Shown piece after piece: positions 31,496 to 36,247 of a stretch of DNA of 36,247 bases; the stretch's first letter is position 1; every line of letters begins with the position of its first letter. The position numbers were made by a program, and so were the translations under genes. The notes beneath the pieces were generated by a model that did no database searches, was not told where the DNA came from, and worked only from the letters and a program-made list of their open reading frames with translations. Source of the DNA: an uncultured Oscillospiraceae bacterium (GTDB lineage: Bacteria > Bacillota > Clostridia > Oscillospirales > Oscillospiraceae); the NCBI GenBank assembly GCA_951801655.1, contig CATONV010000021.1, forward strand, positions 1 to 36,247. The letters run 5' to 3'.

Positions 31496-32551
31496 TTACT
31501 GCACAGTGATGCCCTTGTCGGCAAAGTAAGCCACGGCGCCGGAATGATAAGGCACGGCGGTAACAGAGGAGGCGAACTCCAGGTCCAGCTCCTTGGCCTT
31601 GTCGTGGCCCAGGGTGCCGATGTTCTCAAACACGCCGTACAGGAAGTTGTACACGTCGGCGTCAGACACGTCGTTGCGGGCGATGACAACAGCGCCCACA
31701 GCCACGGTGGTCACATCCTCGGGAGTGCCGTAGGCGTCCTTGGAGATGACGTTCTTGCTGTAGTAGGGGGAGGCAGCGATCAGCTTCTCAATATGCTCGT
31801 CGTCCAGGCTGACCAAGTACACGTCGCGAGAGGCGGCCAGAGTGGTGACAGCGGTGGTGGGGGCGCCGGCAACCACGAAGGCGGCGTCGATCTTGCCGTC
31901 CTGGAGGTTCTCAGCGGAATCGCCGAAGGACAGGTACTGGGGCTTGATATCCTTCTCTACGTCCAGGTCATAGGCGGCCAGCACGTCGACTGCGTTGAAG
32001 TATACGCCGGAGCCCTGGTCACCGACGGAGACGGACTTGCCCTTCAGGTCGGCAACGGTCTTGATGTCGGGGTTCAGGGTAACGATCTGGACCTGCTCCA
32101 TATACAGAGCGGCCACGGTGGAGAAGCTGTCGATCTTGGTGTCGAACAGGCGCTCGCCGTTGTAGGCATAGGCCATAACGTCGGACTGCACGAAGCCCAG
32201 CTGAGCGTCGCCCAGGTCCATGTTCTCAATGTTGGCCTTGGAGCCGCCGGAGGGAACCGCGGTGACGGTGGTGCTGGTGGTCTCGCCCACTTTGCCGCCC
32301 AGAACGCCGCCAAAGCCGTAGTAGGTGCCCTGGTCGCCGCCGGTGGTGAAGGTCAGGCTGGTGCCGCCGTCCTTGGCGGACAGGCCGCCGCTGGGCTGCT
32401 GGCTGACGGAGCCGGCAGGTGTGCTGACTGCGGGATTGCTGGCCTCGGGTTTGCTGGCGGAGCCGCTGGGCTTGTTACCGCCGCCGCAGGCAGTCAGCGC
32501 CATAGTCATGACCATGGCAAAAGAGAGCGCAAGGGCTAATTTCTTCTTCAT
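31496..32551 (-). CDS. TAXI-family TRAP transporter solute-binding lipoprotein
   Basis: The 351-residue product is the extracytoplasmic receptor. A signal peptide ends in a lipobox LTAC with Cys22 as the lipidated residue, followed by a Ser/Pro/Ala linker to about 60 and a TAXI domain starting TSLTFTTGGDQGTYYGFGG, the typical opening. Further landmarks are VPSGGSKANIENM, DLKGKSVSVGDQGSGVYFNA and GKIDAAFVVAGAPT. GGAGG precedes the ATG. It is transcribed first, ahead of the fused permease, from a promoter about 107 nt upstream. Confidence 0.95.
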   Translation of the reverse strand: MKKKLALALSFAMVMTMALTACGGGNKPSGSASKPEASNPAVSTPAGSVSQQPSGGLSAKDGGTSLTFTTGGDQGTYYGFGGVLGGKVGETTSTTVTAVPSGGSKANIENMDLGDAQLGFVQSDVMAYAYNGERLFDTKIDSFSTVAALYMEQVQIVTLNPDIKTVADLKGKSVSVGDQGSGVYFNAVDVLAAYDLDVEKDIKPQYLSFGDSAENLQDGKIDAAFVVAGAPTTAVTTLAASRDVYLVSLDDEHIEKLIAASPYYSKNVISKDAYGTPEDVTTVAVGAVVIARNDVSDADVYNFLYGVFENIGTLGHDKAKELDLEFASSVTAVPYHSGAVAYFADKGITVQ

Positions 32552-32582
32552 GTTTTCTTTCCTCCATTTTCAGATTGGCACT

Positions 32583-32656
32583 GTTCTTCCAGGATGGAAG
32601 AACGAAAAGCCCGGTCGGGCTTTTGCCATTATAAATCACAGGCTACATCACAGCCT
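32583..32656 (-). promoter_or_regulatory. Hairpin-rich leader of the TAXI-TRAP operon
   Basis: Between promoter and gene are three hairpins in a row: AGGCT/AGCCT (32640-32644 with 32652-32656), AAAAGCCC/GGGCTTTT (32605-32612 with 32617-32624), and GTTCTTCCA/TGGAAGAAC (32583-32591 with 32595-32603). The middle one ends in TTTT and looks like an intrinsic terminator inside the leader. It could be an attenuator or the terminator of the gene upstream with a second promoter at TATAAT 32628-32633. Confidence 0.45.
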
Positions 32657-32664
32657 GCGGTTTT

Positions 32665-32693
32665 ATTATATTACATTTCCCCTTAAAAAGCAA
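32665..32693 (-). promoter_or_regulatory. SigA promoter of the TAXI-TRAP operon
   Basis: On the minus strand, TTGCTT (32688-32693) and TATAAT (32665-32670) are 17 nt apart. A second TATAAT at 32628-32633 has no good -35. Confidence 0.75.
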
Positions 32694-32775
32694 GCTGTTT
32701 TTTCCCGTACTCAAACCTGCGGCGGCACAGGCGCAGGAGTCCCGTGTTCCCCGGCCACATCCGGCCAGCCGGCGT

Positions 32776-33489
32776 CTACGCCTCCACACTGATCTTCGGA
32801 GGCGGGGCGGGCGGGGCGGCGGCAGCGGCGTACTGCTCAACTGCGGCGTCCACTGGGACCTGGGTGCTCTCACTCAGCTGCCTCATCTGCTCTCTCAGCT
32901 CCAGCCTGGCGGCGGAGAGCTGGCCCTGAAGACGGTTGTCAATCTCCGCCTCCCGCAGGTAGCCCGATTCCCGGAGTATCCGCTGGGTTTGGCGGTTTTT
33001 CAGCTGATGACGCAGGCGCTTGGCCTGTCTGGTGCGCTTCTCCTTCTCCAGCCGGGCCTGGCGTTTGGCGGTGAGATTCTCCTGGGAGATCTCCCGCTTC
33101 TTCCGCCCCGCCCGGTTCACCGCCTTCTGCAGCTGGTTGATGGCTGCCTGAATGCGGTCGGCATTCTCGCTGTCGGTGCGCTTGGCTGCCCGCAGCTGGG
33201 CGATCTGCCGCCGGGCATAGCCGGAGGCGGCATCCACATCCCCCAGACTCCTGGCCCGGGCGAGCCTGGAGTAGGCGATCATGGCCGCGTCGCCGTAGCG
33301 GCGGCTGTTCTGGGGAATTTTAAACATTTTTTCCCTCTCCGCCACCTTCTCCCTGGCTTCCTTCATCATCTCAGCCAGGTCGGGCCGGCTCTCCTGCTCC
33401 TCGCGCAGGGTACGGGCCAAAGTCTTCTCCTCCGTCCCGCCCGCTTTCCAGGCACTTCCGCCCACTCCGGACACACTCATACCGCTCAT
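32776..33489 (-). CDS. 237-residue coiled-coil protein, function unknown
   Basis: The product is highly charged and mostly helical. Residues 1-20 are Gly/Ser-rich, 20-60 and 85-215 are predicted coiled coil with dense Arg/Lys/Glu/Gln, the middle is strongly basic (about 125-165), and the end is an Ala/Pro tail (VEQYAAAAAPPAPPPK). There is no signal peptide or membrane segment. GGGGGGAG lies 4 nt before the ATG. The composition recalls flagellar or sporulation-associated accessory coiled coils but no family is recognised. A weak inverted repeat TATTGGTC/GACAATA lies just upstream and may be regulatory. Confidence 0.75.
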   Translation of the reverse strand: MSGMSVSGVGGSAWKAGGTEEKTLARTLREEQESRPDLAEMMKEAREKVAEREKMFKIPQNSRRYGDAAMIAYSRLARARSLGDVDAASGYARRQIAQLRAAKRTDSENADRIQAAINQLQKAVNRAGRKKREISQENLTAKRQARLEKEKRTRQAKRLRHQLKNRQTQRILRESGYLREAEIDNRLQGQLSAARLELREQMRQLSESTQVPVDAAVEQYAAAAAPPAPPPKISVEA

Positions 33490-33561
33490 TGTACTCCCCC
33501 CTATTATTGTCTATATCGACCAATATCAGAGGGGAAATAACCGCTTTTTCTGAATCTTTTT

Positions 33562-34158
33562 TCACTTCTCTTCAAAAGGCAGCCTCACCTTTTGAATCAC
33601 TCCAATAATCTGGCCTGACAGCACCACCGTCACCACCGACCAACCGATTCTGCTCAGCGGGATGTAGCTGACGGACAGGGCCAGCACGATAAAGTCGGAC
33701 AGCAGATAGACCCACTGAATGTTCCAATGGGTCACATGAGAGACACACATCGCCAGGGCGTCGTCCCCGCCGGTGGCACCCCCCACCCGGACGCACAGCC
33801 CGGCTCCAACCCCCACGAAGACCGCCCCCAGCACCGACGCGGCCAGCGGCAGCTCCGCCAGCCCGGGCCACAGGGGCGGAAACTGCTCCAGGACCCGGTA
33901 GGTCAGGGAAAAGCCCGCCGCCGAGATGGCGGAGTAACCGATGAACTCCCGGCCCAGCAGCTTCCAGCCTGCCGCATAGCACGCAGCGTTCATCACAAAC
34001 CCGGACACCGCCGGCGAGATGTGCAGCCAATTCTCCAGCAGCAGTGTCATGCCCAGCACACCCCCCTCCGTCACCCCGGAAAAGGAGTGGACATGGTACA
34101 GTCCAAAGGCCAGAAAGGCGCTGCTCAGCAGAGCAATTACGCAGGATATCGGTTTCAA
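33562..34158 (-). CDS. YitT-like polytopic membrane protein
   Basis: The 198-residue product has about five hydrophobic helices with glycine-rich turns (FSGVTEGGVLGMTLLLENWL and VGGATGGDDALAMCVSH), resembling the membrane part of the YitT/DUF161 family; the C-terminal soluble YitT domain is missing, so it is a short form. The function of the family is unknown. Start: no in-frame ATG exists near the N-terminus. TTG at 34158, 11 nt after GGAGG, is the only option, and the well-spaced ATG at 34163 opens a two-codon ORF whose stop overlaps this TTG. The gene follows yebC behind a terminator. Confidence 0.75.
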   Translation of the reverse strand: MKPISCVIALLSSAFLAFGLYHVHSFSGVTEGGVLGMTLLLENWLHISPAVSGFVMNAACYAAGWKLLGREFIGYSAISAAGFSLTYRVLEQFPPLWPGLAELPLAASVLGAVFVGVGAGLCVRVGGATGGDDALAMCVSHVTHWNIQWVYLLSDFIVLALSVSYIPLSRIGWSVVTVVLSGQIIGVIQKVRLPFEEK

Positions 34159-34192
34159 TTCATAACAATCCTCCCTTTATCGCAATTTGAAA

Positions 34193-34220
34193 GGACCGCC
34201 GCCCTGTCGGGCAACGGTCC
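34193..34220 (-). terminator. Terminator of yebC
   Basis: GGACCG/CGGTCC and GCCC/GGGC stems (34193-34220) with a small internal mismatch lie 6 nt after the yebC stop. On the minus strand TTTCAAATT follows. Confidence 0.65.
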
Positions 34221-34226
34221 CGCGTT

Positions 34227-34955
34227 TTAATTCTGATCCCAGTTGTGGTAGACGTTCTGCACGTCGTCGTTCTCTTCCAGCAGGTCGATAAGCTTCTCCA
34301 TGTTCTTGATCTCGCCCTCATCAGTGAGGGTGACATAATTCTGGGGCACCATCTGCACGCCGGCCTCCAGAAAGGTGTAGCCCTTGGCCTCCAGGGCCTC
34401 AGTGACAGAGGCGAAGGCATCTGGGTTGGTATACACCTGGAAGACCTCGTCGTCAGCCTGCATATCGTCGGCGCCGGCCTCCAGGGCGTCCATCATAACG
34501 GTGTCCTCATCCAGGTCCTCGGCCTCGATGACGATCACGCCCTTCCGGTCAAAGGACCAGGACACGCATCCGGTGGCCCCCAACCCCTTGCCGTACTTGT
34601 CCAGCAGGTGGCGCACTTCGGGAGCGGTGCGGTTGCGGTTATCCGTAAGGGCCTCCACAATAACGGCCACGCCGTTGGGGCCGTAGCCTTCGTAGACCAC
34701 ATTCTCGAAGCTGTCGGTATTGCCGGAACCCAGCGCCTTGTCGATGGTGCGCTTGATGTTGTCGTTGGGCATATTGGCCGCCTTGGCCTTGGCGATCACG
34801 GTGGCCAGCCGGGAGTTGTTGGCCGGGTCGCCGCTGCCGCCGGTCTTCACCGCCACGATCATCTCACGGGCGATCTTGGTAAAAATCTGGGAGCGCTTGG
34901 CGTCCGCCGCCCCCTTGGTCTTTTGTATGTTGTGCCACTTGGAATGTCCGGACAT
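34227..34955 (-). CDS. yebC: YebC/PmpR-family protein
   Basis: The 242-residue product is a full-length member: MSGHSKWHNIQKTKGAADAK opening, GGSGDPANNSRLATVIAKAK, an YEGYGPNGVAVIVEALTDN block and the acidic C-terminal VYTNPDAFASVTEALEAKG region. Members are described either as transcriptional regulators or, more recently, as factors that relieve ribosome stalling at proline stretches. It is transcribed alone from a strong promoter and ends in its own terminator. AGGGGAAG lies upstream of the ATG. Confidence 0.96.
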   Translation of the reverse strand: MSGHSKWHNIQKTKGAADAKRSQIFTKIAREMIVAVKTGGSGDPANNSRLATVIAKAKAANMPNDNIKRTIDKALGSGNTDSFENVVYEGYGPNGVAVIVEALTDNRNRTAPEVRHLLDKYGKGLGATGCVSWSFDRKGVIVIEAEDLDEDTVMMDALEAGADDMQADDEVFQVYTNPDAFASVTEALEAKGYTFLEAGVQMVPQNYVTLTDEGEIKNMEKLIDLLEENDDVQNVYHNWDQN

Positions 34956-34990
34956 GAATATCTTCCCCTTCTTGTGTAATAGGCGGAGGT

Positions 34991-35019
34991 ATTATACCAT
35001 TGTTTTACCCGATTTGCAA
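34991..35019 (-). promoter_or_regulatory. SigA promoter of yebC
   Basis: On the minus strand, TTGCAA (35014-35019) and TATAAT (34991-34996) are 17 nt apart with a TGG extended -10, 36 nt before the yebC start. Confidence 0.9.
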
Positions 35020-35037
35020 CCCCCGGGCAGGTTTTTT

Positions 35038-35619
35038 TCAGCCCAGCGCGGCCACTGCCTCTTCAATGGCCCCCTCTTCGGCCTGCATAGCCTTGAGGGT
35101 CATATCCAGCAGCTTGTCCAGCTCCCAGCCCAGCAGCTGGGCCCCGTTTGCAATCACGTCTCGGGAGCAGCCGGCGGCAAACTTCTTGTCCTTAAACTTT
35201 TTCTTCAGGGACTTCAGCTCCATGTCGGCGGTACTTTTGGAGGGCCGCATGAGGGCGGCTGCGCCGATGAGCCCGGTGAGCTCGTCGCTGGCGTAGAGGA
35301 CCTTCTCCATCTCGTGCTCCGGTTTAATGTCCACCCGCAGGCCCCAGCCGTGGCAGGCGGTGGCCCGGATGATGGACTCGTCCACCCCGGCCTGTCTCAT
35401 CAGCTCCTGAGACTTCTCGCAGTGCTCCTCGGGCCACATCTCAAAGTCCAGGTCGTGGAGAAGGCCCACAATAGACCAGAACTCCGCCTCCTCCCCGTAG
35501 CCCAGCTCCCGGGCGTACCAGCCCATCACGTTCTCCACCGTAATGGCGTGGCGCAGGTGGAAGGGCTCCTTGTTGTATTGGGTCAGCAGGTCCCAAGCCT
35601 GGGAACGGGTCATGGACAT
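35038..35619 (-). CDS. HD-domain hydrolase-like protein
   Basis: The 193-residue product is a small HD-superfamily protein, common in Clostridia and annotated as HDIG-domain. Metal-site features are H22 or H25 (FHLRHAITVE), the LLHDLDFE His-Asp pair near residue 55, and a further His in RATACHGWG near 89. A basic helix KSLKKKFKDKKFA follows, then an acidic tail. The natural substrate is unknown; HD proteins are mostly phosphohydrolases acting on nucleotides. AAGGAGAG precedes the ATG. It lies downstream of DegV after a repeat that contains a terminator. Confidence 0.85.
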   Translation of the reverse strand: MSMTRSQAWDLLTQYNKEPFHLRHAITVENVMGWYARELGYGEEAEFWSIVGLLHDLDFEMWPEEHCEKSQELMRQAGVDESIIRATACHGWGLRVDIKPEHEMEKVLYASDELTGLIGAAALMRPSKSTADMELKSLKKKFKDKKFAAGCSRDVIANGAQLLGWELDKLLDMTLKAMQAEEGAIEEAVAALG

Positions 35620-35640
35620 AACTATCTCTCCTTATTATTT

Positions 35641-35713
35641 TGTAGGGGCCGTCCCTCCGGGCGGCCCGTGCCCTCGTATGGAAAAAGGGCCGCCGTGGGC
35701 GGCGGCCCCTACA
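35641..35713. repeat. Palindromic repeat with a terminator between DegV and HD genes
   Basis: TGTAGGGGCC (35641-35650) and GGCCCCTACA (35704-35713) are perfect 10-bp inverted ends of a 73-bp element. The interior holds two GC hairpins, as in the copy at 9508-9579. Confidence 0.85.
35682..35708 (-). terminator. Repeat-borne terminator after the DegV gene
   Basis: GGGCCGCCG (35687-35695) and CGGCGGCCC (35700-35708) pair perfectly and are followed on the minus strand by TTTTTCC. The terminator lies wholly inside the palindromic repeat and would end the DegV transcript. Confidence 0.8.
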
Positions 35714-35740
35714 CATTATGAACACAAACGAGCCGTTTTG

Positions 35741-36247
35741 TCAATAGGCCACCACGATGCCGCCGTCATAGGCGTAGACACTGGTGATGCCCCCCGCCTC
35801 GGTGATGAGGATGTGGGCAAATTTACACTTGGCCTCCACCATGGCCTTCACCTGAAAGGCCCGTTCCAGACAGTTGCAGTGGCAGATGGCCAAGGTACGA
35901 CCCACATGGGCGGCATCCGCGGCAATTTTGTCCACCATCTTGCTCAGCGCCTGCTTCACGGTAAGGGCCTGGCCCAGCTTGCAGATTTCTCCCTCGGGGG
36001 TGGCCCCCATGAACAGCTTGATCTTCAGCGCCCCGGTGATGACCGCCTGAAGCTTGGTGAGCCGGCCGTTTTTCCGCAGATTCTCCAGACTCTCCAGCAC
36101 AAAGAGGGTCTGCATCTGGTAGATGAACTGCTCCACCTCGGTGACCACCCGCTTGTAGGGCATCCCGGAGGAGGCCAGCCGGTGGATGGCCATGGCCACC
36201 AGCAGCTCCCCGGAAGCGGCGGAACAGGAGTTGAACACATGGACGTT
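35741..36247 (-). CDS. DegV-family fatty-acid-binding protein (partial, C-terminal part)
   Basis: About 168 residues of a DegV-family protein (normally about 280) are visible; the frame continues past the window end, so the N-terminus is missing. DegV (FakB) proteins bind a fatty acid and present it to the kinase FakA for phospholipid synthesis. Landmarks are NVHVFNSCSAASGE at the cut end, LFVLESLENLRKNGRLTKLQA, LKIKLFMGATPEGEI and the C-terminal HILITEAGGITSVYAYDGGI. No FakA is in the window. The stop is followed by a palindromic repeat carrying a terminator. Confidence 0.9.
   Translation of the reverse strand, partial: NVHVFNSCSAASGELLVAMAIHRLASSGMPYKRVVTEVEQFIYQMQTLFVLESLENLRKNGRLTKLQAVITGALKIKLFMGATPEGEICKLGQALTVKQALSKMVDKIAADAAHVGRTLAICHCNCLERAFQVKAMVEAKCKFAHILITEAGGITSVYAYDGGIVVAY

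Overview
The window reads as chromosomal DNA from a GC-rich, endospore-forming, anaerobic Clostridia member, most likely Oscillospiraceae (Flavonifractor / Pseudoflavonifractor / Oscillibacter-like). The evidence is a clostridial-order rnf operon, a Rex repressor, an NfnAB transhydrogenase, a SpoIIGA-SigE sporulation pair, Mini-III RNase, RqcH and strong AGGAGG ribosome sites. The genus is an inference. I see no rRNA, tRNA, CRISPR array, phage genes or transposase.

Layout. 1-312 is non-coding and holds three tandem hairpins that end the rnf transcript. 313-5225 (minus) is rnfCDGEAB, the ion-pumping ferredoxin:NAD+ oxidoreductase, preceded by a good promoter and a roughly 165-nt leader with competing base-pairing options. 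5531-5677 (minus) is a 48-residue Cys/Asn-rich one-helix protein with a possible SigK-type promoter. 5769-8080 (minus) is an operon Uma2-family nuclease / rex / SLH-domain exported protein, with rex and the SLH gene overlapping by ATGA. 8194-8722 is a divergent pair: a small XRE regulator and an unknown 51-residue protein, with an operator-like palindrome between them. 8758-10444 (minus) is spoIIGA-sigE. 10622-14573 (plus) is padR followed by three tandem DUF2812 membrane-protein paralogues, under a consensus promoter whose -10 lies in a perfect 11-bp-arm palindrome.

14599-18700 (minus) carries an RNase M5-like toprim protein, holA and comEC. 18938-21209 (plus) carries mrnC and rqcH. Then come a hypothetical protein (plus) and a lone AAA ATPase (minus). 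22945-29110 (minus) runs rfbA, asparaginase, a membrane-anchored 5'-nucleotidase, nfnA and nfnB. 29297-32551 (minus) is a TAXI-type TRAP transporter (binding lipoprotein plus fused permease) with a hairpin-rich leader. 32776-36247 (minus) holds a coiled-coil hypothetical protein, a YitT-like membrane protein, YebC, an HD-domain protein and a DegV-family protein cut by the window end.

How the genes fit together. Rnf (ferredoxin/NADH/ion gradient), Nfn (ferredoxin/NADH/NADPH) and Rex (NADH/NAD+ sensor) form a redox-energy theme, though in separate transcripts and without a Rex operator I could recognise. A dispersed palindromic repeat family with TGTAGGGG-type ends occurs at least four times. 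It supplies stop codons to spoIIGA and mrnC and carries a terminator upstream of the HD gene. In a longer variant between comEC and mrnC, its two ends supply the -35 hexamers of two divergent promoters. That, the leader RNAs, and the PadR/DUF2812 cluster are the most interesting items. Nothing here is a clearly new defence or biosynthetic system.
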